From: Hepsetus odoe
Lineage: Eukaryota > Chordata > Actinopteri > Characiformes > Hepsetidae
DNA: 64,000 nucleotides
Direction: 5' to 3'
Assembly: GCA_017165825.1 (NCBI GenBank)
Contig: CM029370.1
Location: 26,708,459-26,772,458 of the forward strand
Position 1 is the stretch's first letter. The number at the start of each line of letters is the position of its first letter. The notes below the pieces were generated by a model, which was not told where the DNA came from, ran no database searches, and worked only from the letters and a program-made list of their open reading frames with translations. The position numbers and the translations under genes are program-made. Of the stretch, positions 20,013 through 32,884 are shown piece by piece.

Positions 20013-22060
20013 GCTGTTTGTCAGTTACCCTGTAATGCTCAGTAGAGCTCAGAAACCGACTCTGTGGCAGAACACTGATGTCACTGCCATGCTGAGATTA
20101 GCACCGCAGGCCTCGCTTGGGCACGACTTCAACAAACCGTCTGCCACTGATATATGTTTTAAGCATGAATTAAAAGCACTTTATCTGTACGCCCACACTC
20201 GCTGGGCACACAGTAGAACACTTTCCAGAGGCAGGCAGGTGATTGATTTCCGTGTGGACTCTGAGAACGGCACAATAATGGCGCTGACATGGTCCCTTTA
20301 GATGACTCACTTTTCCTCAAAAGACGGTGGAGGAAAACATCTGACATGCAATAAAGAGCAGCTTTTGTCTTCATGGAAATTCATTGATGTAGCGTTGCTG
20401 TTTGACAGGAAGCATTTCCTCAGCAAACACTTTCCATCTGTTTTTTATTTGACTAAGAATGTCCAAACAAGCACCCAGTTTTCTGCACGAATAGAAAGCT
20501 TAAAAGCATACAGCTGAAATGGGTCCTGTGAGTCGATCATCAGCCCACTGTTCTTTATTAAGCTAAGTCAGATTCATTCATCTATGCATGTGTAGGGGCT
20601 GAGGGCCAGGCTTTTGTTTTATTTTTTATGATTCATTATTTAGTGATTTATGTGCACATCTATGGGTTTGCACACTGATGTTTACTTTCCCTTTGATTGA
20701 ATAGGTATTCCCTTACTAACGGATGTTGATGATACTGCATGCAGGCTGTGCTGACTTAACATGACTATCAATAGCAAAGCCTACAGGCCCTTCTGACCAT
20801 ACGTCTGCAGTAGGAATACTAGCGGGAATATAACCCATGTGCTCATCCGAGCTCAACCTAGACTGCACGTGACCCCACCTGTGCCTGTACATCCAGTTTT
20901 ACAGGCTATATTGCTTTGTTAGGCTGTAGATTCCACTTTATCATCCTCCTAGGAGAAGTTTTTACACGTCCTAGATACAGATGCTTTACACAGCAACATA
21001 TAAATCTCAGAAGGCATAAATATACAACAGCATGCATCCAAAGCTCAAAAACATGCACAACCGACACAAATTAGATTATTATTAGTGCAAGCAAAGAAGA
21101 TATTTTTACTGCAGTGCTGCAAGGTGAGGTAATATTTAGCCAGCTCTCCTGTATCTTATGTCTGTTATCTAATAAAATGAATTAGGTGTGGGGTTGGTCC
21201 ATTACAATTGTGCATGCTTTCTGAATGTACCAGTTACTTATATGTCCATTCAGCCTGCAGTCCATCTGGTGAGAGCTTGAACTCTGGTAAAAAGGTAGCA
21301 TCCTGCTTGCTCACTGCATAGGCATCACATTTCCAGGAAATGTGTTTCAGTAAATGGAAGAGAGAACCAGGGTCTTTTAAATAAATAAATTAAACCTGGA
21401 ACCACCTTAATTTGTTCATCTTAGGCACACTGTCAGATAAAAAAGGTTCTGTGCAGGTACATATTTTCCATCAGGGGGAAAAATAGTGTAAATGTGCTCT
21501 GAAAAGGTACAACATGGTCTCTGAGATCCAATTTTGTACCTAAAATATATATTTTCCCCCAGTAGAATGGAAATCAGTCTAATGTTTTAGAGCAGAATAG
21601 TAATATAGACAGCCTGAAGTCAGGACAGAGTGTACTGAATTAGTCCGGCTTAAAAAAATCTATCCCAGCTATAGGAGATGGTGGAATAAAAAAATTTAAA
21701 ACTGAAGGCATCCTCTTTAGGGCACCTCGAGAGGTACCACGCCACTGACAGTTTAGTTTTTATTTCGGCTGCGAGGATATGTGTGTATTTTTGTAGCATT
21801 TTTCTGAACGATTACTTTCTGACCATGTGAAACAGCAACAGATCCTTCACTAAGTAATGAGTTACACTGGCAGGGCATTCTCGCCTCTTTACTGACACAT
21901 TTGGATGTCATTCATTATCATCTGTGTCTAAACTGTGTCCTCTGCTGTGGACCAGACAACACATCGGTTCAGATTGCATGTAATCATCCAGTGGTTCTGT
22001 ATTCAGTAAGATAAAAAGACAAAATATTGCCAAAATGTATGTGAAGTGAACATTTTGTCA
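20013..22060. other. Unique intronic sequence
   Basis: No exon recognised. It includes a second copy of the diverged repeat at 21440-21545. The block 20040-20520 has balanced composition and may be conserved; not testable here. Confidence 0.35.
21440..21545. repeat. Diverged interspersed repeat (copy 2)
   Basis: It contains GGGGGAAAAATAGTGTAAAT and GAGATCCAATTTTGTACCTA, parallel to 17590-17705. Confidence 0.5.
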
Positions 22061-22061
22061 T

Positions 22062-22267
22062 GATGAAACAGCACAGCATGAAAAACAACGAAATTCAATC
22101 TCTGCTTTTTACCCATACACGTCGTGCAGCAGGGGGGCAGCTATTTGAAGCGCCTGGGGAGCAGTGATGGAGACAGTTCCTGCTCAAGTAGAGCTGCTGG
22201 TCTGGGATTTGGACCCATGACCTTCTGATCCTGGGACAACTCCCTAACCACTATGCCACCGCTGCTC
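22062..22267 (-). repeat. SINE-A copy
   Basis: Reversed: AACGAAATTCAATCTCTGC, then CCTAACCACTATGCCACCGC at the head side. Confidence 0.8.
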
Positions 22268-22644
22268 CTCTTGACACTTTCTCAAAAGTAACTGAAAAAA
22301 ATTTATTTAAAAAAATCTGACATGGCAATCTAATGATATTATGTGGGTAATTCATGTCTATTTCATTTAATGAAATGATATTGGAGCCTGAAAAGAGATT
22401 TAGTGTACACTACGTTTAGTGTATTCATATGTGGATAAATATTAGTTATTAGAACTTTGCCAAAAAAGCTGGCAACATCACAAAGATTGAAAAAACAAGC
22501 CGATCTGGTCGATGTATTTTCCATGTAGAATTATTTATTTTGCTGTTTTGTGAGTTTTTTGCAAATTGTTACTAGTTTGATTGTAAAATCAGAATGTCTT
22601 AAATGCACATAATGACAATTATTGCATTATTATTGCTGTTGTTG

Positions 22645-22840
22645 AAAGTGAACTGAAAGTGACTTTTTGTCATTGTGAAGATACTACAGGACACCACAAC
22701 AAAATGCCTTGCTCCATCTAACCTATTCACATAGTGCAGGAGAGCGTAACAATACATCCAGAACCCGGGTAGCAGTTTTGGGGATGGCACCTTGCTCATT
22801 GGTACCTTAGGGTAACCTATTTGGCCAGAGCATAAAGCCA
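22645..22840 (-). repeat. SINE-A copy, head lost
   Basis: GAAAGTGACTTTTTGTCATTG tail complement and TTGCTCATTGGTACCTTAGG are visible; the tRNA head is replaced by degenerate sequence. Confidence 0.65.
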
Positions 22841-22865
22841 CAAGTCCTCTCTAAGTCCTCTGATT

Positions 22866-22955
22866 AAGCAGCAACAGTGGCCTAAATGTTAGAAGAGGGT
22901 TTCAAACAAAGGGTTTCTGGGTTCAGTCTCTGGACTGGCAGGAAAAATGTTAGAC
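22866..22955 (+). repeat. SINE-A head fragment
   Basis: AGCAACAGTGGCCTAAATG and GGGTTCAGTCTC resemble the A and B boxes; the body is lost. Confidence 0.4.
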
Positions 22956-23820
22956 AGTGGGGGAACGATGTTTTCTCACTCTTACATCAATGGCTAAAAT
23001 GATGTAAGGTACCTAAACCCACAACTGCCCCTCAGACACAGGCACTGCGGTATTTGAACATAAGCAGTGCTTTTACCAATCAGCTTGCAAGTCAGCGAAA
23101 GGAAACAAACACACAGTTCTGTGCTTCTGTTTTTAGAAGTGGAGGATCCTCCACTTCCCAAGCCAGTACTTTGGATCAAGACGAGACTGGCACAAAAAAG
23201 CGCAATATTGAGACTGGACAAATGGGAATTGTTGTAGAATTAATGCCATACGAAAGCTTAAAATGGCTCGCACACTTTGGCTTATTGTGAATCCCTAACA
23301 CTATACCAAAGTCCTCTGAGACAAAGCAATGAAACATGGAAATAATTGGGTTACAAGCATTAAACAAAGCTTTTATAGTGATTAATGATCAAATAGAACA
23401 AGAGCTCCGCAAATGCTGCGTTCTCTTTTTCTGGGAGGAAATGTGATAATTGTATTTGTCAGAACCTTTAATTATAAATAGTGAAAGATTGTGCATAAAA
23501 CTTTAGATCTAATGACAAAATATAGATTTGCCAATGAGCAGCAAACTGACTGTGTTGATTTTAGCCTGATTAAAATATTCCAGAGTGTGCGCCATCTGAC
23601 CTACATTGTTCAATCTGTCTGAGTTTGTGGTATGTCTCTGTCTAAGCTGCTAGGAGTAATTGAAAGGACTGGGAAATGATTTGGTCTAATTTATTTTAGT
23701 AAAAAGCTCAAATAAATTAAACCAATCCTTCATGTGGTGGTGTGTACTCCCAGTGCTCCTCTTGACTAATGTGTAGTGTTTTGTGAAATGTTTTTCACGG
23801 CTGCTTCTCTACCCCTCTAG
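22956..23820. other. Unique intronic sequence before the NKAIN2 exon
   Basis: No repeat recognised after 22960. A pyrimidine-rich tract (GCTTCTCTACCCCTCTAG) closes it. Confidence 0.5.
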
Positions 23821-24021
23821 GACTCAGACTTTATCATGACCTTCAACATCTCCATGCATCGCTCCTGGTGGATGGAGAACGGGCCGGGCTGCAGGGTGAC
23901 CCTTGTGACCCCTCCTCCGTCCTGGGCCCCAGAAGGCCACCGCTACATCAGCATCGCCGGCTGTGTTCTGGTGTACGAGTATGTGGAGGTGGCCCACAGT
24001 TCCTTGCAAATCATCCTGGCT
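23821..24021 (+). CDS. nkain2: NKAIN2 internal exon (extracellular loop and start of last membrane segment)
   Basis: This exon encodes 67 residues in frame 0 (201 nt). It contains MTFNISMHRSWWMENGPGC, then a WAPE-HRYIS segment and VEVAHSSLQIILA. NKAIN proteins are small four-pass membrane proteins that bind the Na,K-ATPase beta subunit, mainly in neurons. Compared with the family as I recall it, HRSWWMENGPGC is shared by NKAIN1 and NKAIN2, but WAPE.HRYI..GC and YIEVAHSSLQI are specific to NKAIN2. The exon lies in the loop between the third and fourth membrane segments and begins the fourth. The upstream acceptor is a pyrimidine-rich tract ending CCCCTCTAG; the donor is GTGAGT at 24022. Both boundaries are phase 0, so it joins in frame to the exon at 63672. 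Earlier exons are not in the window. The gene and splice sites are confident; the paralogue assignment slightly less so. Confidence 0.93.
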
Positions 24022-24784
24022 GTGAGTGTCCACCTACTCCCTGCACTCTCACCCGTTCCCAGGTGTTAAATGGATTTTGATACCGTCTGCGTGGTGGCGC
24101 ATTGCTGGAGTGCATATTTGGTTTCATTTTGGAGCGCACAATAACAGCTGCATGAAGTGGCAGTATAAAAGTGGCCCGCTGACGTTCTGACGTGCTCTCA
24201 ACAGCTTCTGCTCAAAAGCATTAGTTATTCAGTCCTCACCGAGGCTTCCTGGAACATATTCTTATTTTTGATTTGCTGAAGAGTGTCTAATGAAGCGACA
24301 GAAGCCCAGTTAAAACAATAGCTGAACTGTGGATTTGTTTACTCTTCAGAACCATGCCAAAGGCTCATTCTTCACACATACAGTGAGAACGGGTTGGTAG
24401 GATATTAAGACAGGACATCACATATTAGCTATTATTTCTGATCCTGAAAATTCCTGGCATGATTTGTAGCTTATTTAGGTTTTCAAAAAATCTTGGCCTC
24501 AGTTAGACTGTGAGGTTAGTTTGGACTGCACTTTTATTTTCAGTAACATTTTTAGCCAAGTTACTGTGGGGATGTAAGTGACTAACGTAAGTAGAAATAT
24601 CTTGGGCAGGTCGGTGTGCTTCGGTGGCTTGGTGGCTGTGATAGAACACATTAAAGCAAAGTGACCTTTTGTCTGCTGGGTTAGTCATGCGAACAAATTA
24701 TGATTAGGAAACACTTGGCAGCTTCAACATCCAATGATGGGAGTGAAGGAAAGAACGAAGGAACAGAGCAGCCGACAAGCTTAT
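24022..24784. other. Unique intronic sequence after the NKAIN2 exon
   Basis: No repeat or further exon recognised. Confidence 0.5.
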
Positions 24785-25020
24785 GAAAGTGAAGTGAAAG
24801 TGACTATTCTCATCATTGTGAAACACAGCACAGCACACAGTGAACCACAACGAAATTCAACCTCTGCATTTCACCCACACACGCACCGTGCAGCAGGGGG
24901 CAGCAATTTAAAGCACTCAGGGAGCAGTGAAGGGGACAGTACCTTGCTCAAGGGGTCTTGGATTCAAACCTACAATCTTCTGATCATGGGGCCTAGTCCC
25001 AAACACTAGACCACTGCTGC
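24785..25020 (-). repeat. SINE-A copy, full length
   Basis: Reversed: GAAGTGAAAGTGACTATTC to CACTAGACCACTGCTGC. Confidence 0.85.
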
Positions 25021-27850
25021 TTATCTACTAACCCTAGTTTTGCTTGTGGAAAACCTTTTGTAAGGTAGCAACTTCAAACACTGAGATAGATTTCTTAAAT
25101 GCTTGCTAGCTATCTCAATCAATATCATTTAAACAAAGCTACTCTGTTTCTTCTCTCTTTCCATCTTTTCTATCGCTGGATGTTGGTAAAAACCTGCTGA
25201 CCAATCATGAGTGCTAATTCTCCTTTAAAAGTCCACTTGAAATTGTGTCTTTCTTGGTGAAAAGCCGGAATTCACTCTAAATGAAGGACACATTTCTTTA
25301 TTTGTCAGTAAATAGTACATTAAGGCAGGCACCTCTGAAGAAATGCATTGGCAGCACTAAACAGCCTATTTCAACAAAAGTAAGAAGAGACTTTTAATTT
25401 ACTTTTTTTTTTTTTTTTTTAAGGTTTCATCCTTTCGACTTACTGCTCCAATTTTACTGACCATGGTAGAGAAGTAGATGCTGATCAAAACAGTCTTTCT
25501 AAGCATATCTTTTGATGGAATCTTTCAAACGTGATTCATATTTGACTGCAGCATTTTATCTATTCTCTCTTTTAATCTTCTAAGATGGCACATGTTCTAT
25601 AATAATTATTAATAATAATAATTATTAGAAAAATGTTAAATGTCACAATATTACATGCTTGTTATAATGCTTCGGCGGTTCAAGACCCAATGCTCCGGCC
25701 CCCATCCATTACCAGAATTCACCAACAGTTTGGAGGCTTTGAGCCTTTTAGCATCGCCCTCACCAGATAATAGTAGTAGTATTTGTTGATGCATAAAACT
25801 GTGCTTACTATTTTGAGATATTCACTCACTCATTTTCTGAGCTGCTTGCTCTCATGGGGCAAAAGGCAGGAAGGCCCCTTGGACAGGAGTTTTGAGATCA
25901 TTTGGCATGTCTTCTTTCAACTTTTTCACTGTTTTCTCAGTTTAAAGCTCCCAAATGCTTCAGCTTCAAAGGCTGGAAAGGCTTCATTCTAGTAATCAGG
26001 GTACATTTACACAAAATGAAGCACAGCTGAAGTTTTCTAATGAACAAATAAAATAGAAAAGAAAGTCCAACAAAGACAACATGCACAATGACTAAGATGA
26101 TATATAAACTGGGAATAAGAGAGTGAGATTGTGTCGGTGGATTGTTCACAGTTGAGATTTCATGGACCGTTTATTAATAGGAGCTCAGTGGAGCCCAGTG
26201 TTTGATCTCCTTCATTTCCCACGATACCTGACTTTACTCCCTTTGTCTTATTAAATTAGAAACCTTTCATACCTGCAATAACTTGACGACTGATAGACAT
26301 TATATATATATATAGACAAATAGTGCAAAAATATGAGCCTGTACAGAAGACAATACGACCTCAATACTGCAAAAAACCTGTTTAAGCTACACTTCATAAT
26401 CAAATTCTGATTTTCACAATGAAGTTCACAATGAAGTTGTACCAAATTACTTAAATTAAAGGAAAATTTACATTGCAAGAAACACAATCTTATGCCTTTT
26501 TTAGTAGTTGAAAGACTTTAAAGATGGTGAACTAGTTGTGTATTTTTAAAAAAAAACCTTGTAATAGACATAGTAATCATCATATTGGAAGAAGGACATT
26601 GTGCTTCTTATTTTTGTCCCATAAATGTTTTAAAATAATGGCATGAAATAAATCATACATTTCTGCAAGAGTGATACAAGTAATTGCTCTTGAAATAAAC
26701 GCAGGCTCACAGCCAAAGACTAATGATCTTATCAGAGTAAAACATAAGGCCTACTGTCCTAAATGAGGACATTTCACTTCCTGTGAGTTTTGCTCTGAAA
26801 TATGTATAAGTCTGTATTTACATGCTCTCAGCTGGAAAACGAGAAAGCTTGTGTTTTGGCGCCCAACTGACGCTGTTGTTAACCGTCTCTGGAGCAACCT
26901 CTAAGGAGGAGTAATTTTAACAGACTACAGAGACGTGCTGTAAATAGCGGTACCTGTACTCAGCCAGGCTGGGGTTGTGTTTAGCTGGTATTTTTAGCCA
27001 GAGCGGCACTCTGACAGCTAATGGCCCTGCAGAGATCTTATATCAGAAAACAGTGGAAGAGAAAAACAGCTTCTCGTCTGTGTTAGCGCTCTGACAGAGA
27101 GTCTTTTGGGAGCTTTTAGTGGTTTTGCTGTGCCCGTCTCCTGAGACTGTAGGAAGCGCCGCTGTTCCCCTGATGATCCACACAGCCTCTGTTCTCTTGC
27201 AGCAACGTGTGTGTGTGTGTGTGTGCTTGCATGTGCACATGCATGTGTGTATCTGTATACAAAATATCATACTGTGGTTATACTGCTGTTTATTGGGGTA
27301 GCATTAAGCCTCCAAACACTTTAAAACAGACAGACCTTTGAGGTGAAGGGATTAAAATAACAACCAGCAGCTGAAAAGCAATGACAAAGTTCATTACAAG
27401 GAACATCCCTGCAGAAAATAACTAGAATGAATAACATCTTATCCTAACATCGAGAGAAACAGCCGACGACTAAACCGAAAATCTCCTGCTGCAACAAACA
27501 AAGCGGTCCATAGGAGCAGATCTGTTTATGACGAAGGCCCCATTTCTTATTCTCACGAAATGTTGCATCACGCTAATTTTCCACCTTAAATACTACACTG
27601 AAACCAAACATCTTTTGTTAAAACATGGTTGAACTTATGTTAGCCAAAAACAGATGAATATCCTCGAGGTGGAGAAAGTGAGCTTTATAGTGCTTCCTCT
27701 AATGTAGTGTTTCACTGTTTCTTTAAAATATTATACATGATCATAAATTACTTTTCTAGTTGTAAAAGTGGTCACTGCAGTTTGCAGTATGGATTAGTGA
27801 GTTTTTTAAATTAAAAATTGCAAACAAATGTTTTACTGTGTTGTTCTAGA
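25021..27850. other. Unique intronic sequence with short simple repeats
   Basis: It includes a T run near 25403-25422, a TA run near 26303, and a short (TG)n at 27208-27225. No exon recognised. Confidence 0.4.
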
Positions 27851-27859
27851 TAAAAGGTC

Positions 27860-28325
27860 ATACTCAGCGTTCAGCATCAGCAGTAAACTGATCCGCTGAT
27901 CATCTGGAATCATCTGCTCCTGTTTCTTCGCTGCTTTGTGTCTTAAGTTAGATACTTTGTTCTGCTTGAAGGTTCAGACGTAGATAATTGTGTGGATTAA
28001 CCATCACAGAACTATCAAACCGCTCAGGTACAGAGACTGGACTGAAAATGAGAGACAACAACACTGTCCTTCAGGAAGATCTGGAGAACTGCTCAGTACA
28101 GAGACTGGACTGAAAATGAGAGACAACAACACTGTCTTTCAGGAAGATCTGGAGAACTGCTCAGGTACAGAGACTGGACTGAACATGAGAGACAAAAACA
28201 CTGTCCTTCAGGAAGATCTGGAGAACTGTACCTCAACAAGGCATTCAAATACAAGAAAGTCTGGATCATTGGGAGCAAAATATGAAGAAATGAGAGCCGG
28301 TTCAAGACTTTTGCACGGAACTGTA
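27860..28325. repeat. Interspersed repeat with three 68-bp tandem monomers
   Basis: The monomer contains CAGAGACTGGACTGAAAATG and CTTCAGGAAGATCTGGAGAA and repeats at 28031, 28099 and 28168. The flanks match 13180-13400, which has one monomer. The right end GACTTTTGCACGGAACTGTA matches the other copy's TTGCACAGTACTGTAT. Confidence 0.85.
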
Positions 28326-28339
28326 TATGTTTGAGAAGT

Positions 28340-29545
28340 AACAGAATAAAAAAATGTCAGTTCAAAATAATCAAAGTCAATGTTAAAGTGTCAGTTTTTA
28401 CATTTTTGGAAAGATTTTAGAAGGATAAAAAGGAACACCTGAGTTTAGCATGCATCTGAAATGTATGTGCATTCTGATGATCTTTCTGGTGATAGCAATG
28501 ATGTTTTCCAGAAGGAATATTATAATTATATATAATTATAACACTAACAGCCATTAATACTCCCATAGAAACCTTCTGGAAAGTCCAAGCTTGGTCAGGA
28601 AGCTCATAGCACTCAATAACAACTTCTAGGATTTGTTAAAGAGCTCATTTACATATCTTCCACCAAGATCAGTAATTCAAAGGTCAGAGCTGGGAAAACG
28701 ATTAACAAACGTCATATCGTGCAGCCCTCCACTCTCAGGTAGAATGCTGCTGTATCTCATGTGCATCTTTTACTCTGAGCCTTTTCCTAATTACAGACCG
28801 GGGGCTCCGAGCCAGGGTGTGTGTGAGAGCCCACGGAGTGCTGGGATCTGCATGATTTAATGTATGCCATGTAATTAGGGAAATGGGTTTATGAAACTGA
28901 TCAGTGTGTTGTGCTGTGTAAATGATCATGTTGAAGCTAACGTATCTCTCCAGGGATGCTTGCTCCTCCCTTGCTGAATGTGAGGCCCCAAACCGCCATC
29001 TGCGGGAACCATTTGCAAGGGAATGGTGCCAGCCTTTGGACGAGCCATCAGCTTGTGGGCGTCTGATGACCGTCATCTCACTCCATTCTTTCATTTGTTT
29101 CCTTTTTTTTTTTCAAGCAGTGGAAAAGCCCTAAAAGTAAAAAAAGGAAAAGAATTATGTTAGTATTTGAAAAAAAACTGCAACGAACATGTTTAATTAC
29201 ATAAACTGGGCTACAGTAATCCAGTAACAGTGAACATGGTTACATTGTAGATAAAGGCTTTGTTAAAATATTTATGCAGTTATTAGACACTATATAAAGT
29301 GGGACTGCTAAGCTGAAGCTGTGCCTTTTTTTTAAATCGAAGACTGGAATGAATAGGTGTCACGTCATTCCAGCTCTATTCCTGGAATGCTTCTGAAAGC
29401 AGGTCCTGTGGGTTTGACATGCACACACACAGGCTCAATTGACTGGACTTTTTTCTGGAGATGCTTATAAATAACGGTTGATATTTTGGGGACTTTTTTT
29501 TTCTGAGAACAGCATGCCAAGCATTTAGAGAAGTCCTGTCCCAAA
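28340..29545. other. Unique intronic sequence; candidate conserved block 28780-29080
   Basis: No exon recognised. Around 28850-28880, TGATTTAATGTATGCCATG and TAATTAGGGAAATGG have the look of conserved intronic enhancer sequence. This is an impression only. Confidence 0.25.
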
Positions 29546-29547
29546 GT

Positions 29548-29860
29548 AAAATCCATCCATCCATTACTCTAGCCACTTATCCTAACCAGGATCTAGGGGG
29601 TTGCTGGGGGTGATTCAGGGAAAGGGCAAAATGCAGGGAAACACCCTGGACAGTTCGCCAGTCCATCACAGGGCAGACACACAGACAGACACAGGCACAC
29701 AAACACACACACACACACACTCACACCTATGGGCAGTTTAGTATCTACAATCCACCTGACCTGCATGTCTTTGGATGGTGGGAGGAAGCTCCACACATAA
29801 AAGACCTGAACCGTCCCACCTGGGAATCGAACCCGGGATCTTGCTCATGCCATTAAACGT
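29548..29860 (-). repeat. DANA/mermaid-like SINE copy
   Basis: Reversed: CCATCCATCCATTACTCT tail, CTGGACAGTTCGCCAGTCCA, a (CA)n run, ACCTGCATGTCTTTGGATGG, then a B-box complement GGGAATCGAACCCGGGATC. This is the layout of the widespread teleost DANA/mermaid SINEs. Confidence 0.75.
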
Positions 29861-30887
29861 CAAATGTTTGGGTAGGATAGATGGGAAGGGTAGATGTTGG
29901 TGGGGCAGGGGAGCAAAAGTAAAAGTACTCTTTGTTTATATTTAGAAAAATAGATTGTTATTTGTGTTGTATGCTTGGATCTTTTTCTTCAGTAACATTA
30001 ATGGATGAATCGATTTTAAGCACTAATAGAAAATCCTTGCAATGGCTCCTCCAACTCTAAATTATGCTCACTCCCAAATATCAGCACAGTAAAAGGATAA
30101 TGTACCTTGTAATTTGTCTCCGCAGACCTCGCGTTAAACATCTTACGCTGTGCAGGTGTGTGTCTCCGTGCTTACTCGGTGCATTTGCTCAAATAAAGAA
30201 TACCTGTGCTCACAGGCTGCCAAATATCATGCTGGAAATGACTGAAGTTATTGCAAGTTCAATAACGTTTAGTCTTCTAAACACAAATGCTGTTACACCA
30301 GGACAGTGCCAGGAGAACAATGGCTGCCAGGATCAATATGACAATGATGAAATTAAGTTCTCTGTGAAAGGGATGAGACGTGTGTTTGTGTCAGCAGAAG
30401 TGTTCACGGCTGCTCTGAGATCTCCTCTCTAACTTCATACACACTTTATGCATCTCTAAAACTGAACTCAGAGTTCAGTATTTTAATGGATGGATGGATG
30501 GATGGATGGATGGAGGAAATATGAATGCATGCATGGATAAATGCATGGATGGTTGGAATGAAGTTGAATTTGCACCTTTTCCCCCTAAATCTGGTGAACA
30601 GTCATGTGCAAAGTTTTAGTGTCTGCAGGTTTTGCACGGGGGCTATAAAAACATTGTTGAAAATATGAAAGATTGAAAAATATGATGAAAGATTCTGAAC
30701 ATCACCAGTGAACATTTTTTTCTTCACATCTTTTAGGTCTGAGAATGCCTGGCTGTACTCACAGCAGTGCATTCATTAAAGAGCCCATACTGTCATACTT
30801 GTGGTTCTCTTCTTATGCTGTTTATATGTTTTGTTTTGGTTTTTTTTTACTAAAAAAATGTTAATTTTAGAAAAATATTTTCCATCC
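29861..30887. other. Unique intronic sequence with (GGAT)n
   Basis: A (GGAT)n run lies at 30488-30514. The section near 30600-30700 (CATGTGCAAAGTTTTAGTG) may be a transposon scrap. No exon recognised. Confidence 0.4.
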
Positions 30888-31195
30888 TCTTTTCATCCTC
30901 TCAGTCACACTCATTTTCATAGCTGTTTATGCATATTAGGGTCAAGGGGGTGCTGGAGCCTATCCCAGCTCTCAAAGGGTGGAATGTGGGGACACATCCT
31001 GGACAGATCAACAGTCCATGCAGGGCAGACACACAGACAAACACACACTCACACCTAGTGTCACACACAGACACGGGGAAAAGATGCAAGCTCCACAGAA
31101 AGGACCCAGACTGTCCCACCTGGGAATCGAGCCCAGGTCATTCTTGCAATGAGGCAACACCGCTACACACTGCAACACCGTGCCACCCATCTTTT
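30888..31195 (-). repeat. DANA/mermaid-like SINE copy
   Basis: Reversed: GGGGTGCTGGAGCCTATCCC, ACATCCTGGACAGATCAACA, and B-box complement GGAATCGAGCCCAGG, ending at the tRNA-like head (CAACACCGTGCCACCC). Confidence 0.75.
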
Positions 31196-32199
31196 CATCC
31201 CTTACAGATGAACAGTTTTTTGGGAGGTTTTTTGTTACTATTCCTAAAAAAACTGATAATTTAATTGCCTGCTATGTATTATGATATCGTGCTTCATTCA
31301 AAAGCTTTCTGGACTGGATCAGCCATTCTGCCAAGCAGTACAGGCAGATTTCTGAATATGGTGGTCACCGTAACATTGCAAAACATTACACATTATAAAA
31401 TGTATAATACTGAATATTTTGAAACATTATCGAATGCATTCTGCTTCAAGCTCTGTTTAAAAAAGTGAGGAAAATCTGGTTTTCCAGAACATGTGGAGAC
31501 TAAACTTTTGTGTGGGCCTTAAGAGGTTAATGGTTACATGATTACCTAACTCAGTTGGAAAGTAGAAACGTTCAGCTTATGGGTTCCCCAGGGCTTGGAA
31601 AGAGAGCTACTGGTGATGAACCATCCCAGACATCAAAGCTATTTATCGTCTTTTCTCTCCCCAGTGACTTTTTCTCCCTAAAACAGCTTTCAGCTCCATA
31701 TGCAGCCAGTGACTTGACTTTACCTGCCCATGTGAGTGGTGATCTAAGAAGAATTCGGAATTGATTTTCCAAATGGCTACAGAAACCTATTAAACCAAGT
31801 GTCTTCTGTAAGCAGCTTTGTTTGGCCAGTGAGGCTGAGAAAAGAAGGCTCATAATTGGACTGAGAAAACATGCAGCTTCCCAATCTCCCTATCACCACC
31901 ATGTGTCTGTTCCCATTTCAGCCACTTCCCAACTGAACAGGGAGGAAAATGTAAGCGCTTGAGTCGGGTCTACATCCATAGACAGCACTGTCAGTCCTCT
32001 CCTCCAGACAGAGCTGGAAATGTATGTCTTAATAGAGAGGTCAAGTTAGTTTTAGACATCATTTTTCAAATATATAAAAATTGTCTTTTGTGGTTCTCAC
32101 AGTCTGTTTCCTACCTTGGACGGATTTTGGATTTCTGCATTTACCTGCTTTAGTGTCTCTCCCTGTTCTTTCCTCCATCACAGCTGCTTTTATTCACTT
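31196..32199. other. Unique intronic sequence
   Basis: No repeat or exon recognised. Confidence 0.4.
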
Positions 32200-32385
32200 G
32201 CATTTGTGGCATTTATCAGACGCTCTTATCCAGAGCGATTTCCATGTCCTAATTACAGGGACAGTCCCTCCTGGAGACACTCAGGGTTAAGGGTCTTGCT
32301 CAGGAACCCAGTGGTTGTAGTGCCAGAGGTGGGATTTTAAACCTGGGACTTCTTGATCCATAGGTCCATAGGCAATTACCCTACT
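32200..32385 (-). repeat. SINE-B copy
   Basis: Reversed tail GCATTTATCAGACGCTCTTA and TCCAGAGCGATTTCCATGTC; the head side is decayed. Confidence 0.8.
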
Positions 32386-32884
32386 TAAATACTTTATCAG
32401 TCAGTGATGTTGTTGTTGACAGTAAGGACCATGAGGCCAAGATGAGGTCATATTGGATGCTGTCCGAGACCGATTGATTATTATTATTTGTTTCATTCAA
32501 TTAAATGCTCCATATAAAGCAAAATCAACATAAAAAAAGAGATAGATGAGGTATAATTCATGTTAGACATGCTGTTCACTCTGTGGTTTATACTCTTGGT
32601 ATATGGAAGCTAAACTACAAAAATAGCCCATTATTTTAGTTTTTTAAGGATTTCATACAGAATAAAGAGAGGCTAGAAGATGGTCCTGTCAGAATTAATT
32701 GTAACTTTTTTTGGCACATAAACCCACATAAACATGTGGATCTCAGGGGAAAAATAAAATACAATAACTAATAATATGTAAATCATGTGTCTTTTAAATT
32801 GAAATTCATTTTCAATTTTGATTTTCAGCACATGTAAATATGAATGTTTTCAGTGTTGCTTTAATGGTCATCTGTCGGCTGCTT
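32386..32884. other. Unique AT-rich intronic sequence
   Basis: Nothing recognised. Confidence 0.4.

Larger units (their letters stand above)
1..23820 (+). other. nkain2: Preceding NKAIN2 intron (3' part)
   Basis: The sequence ends in CTCTAG directly before the exon at 23821. No earlier NKAIN2 exon (membrane segments 1-3) was found, so this is read as one intron whose 5' end lies outside the window. It contains the LTR element, a Tc1 copy, SINEs and long simple repeats. Confidence 0.75.

Noticed and set aside
23821..24021. Assignment to NKAIN1, NKAIN3 or NKAIN4
   Set aside because: The loop motif WAPE.HRYI, GC and VEVAHSSLQI, and the downstream LAGFIYACYVVK, agree with NKAIN2 and not with the other paralogues as I recall them.
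28022..28235. CRISPR-like repeat array
   Set aside because: Units are contiguous 68-bp tandem repeats without unique spacers, in a vertebrate intron.
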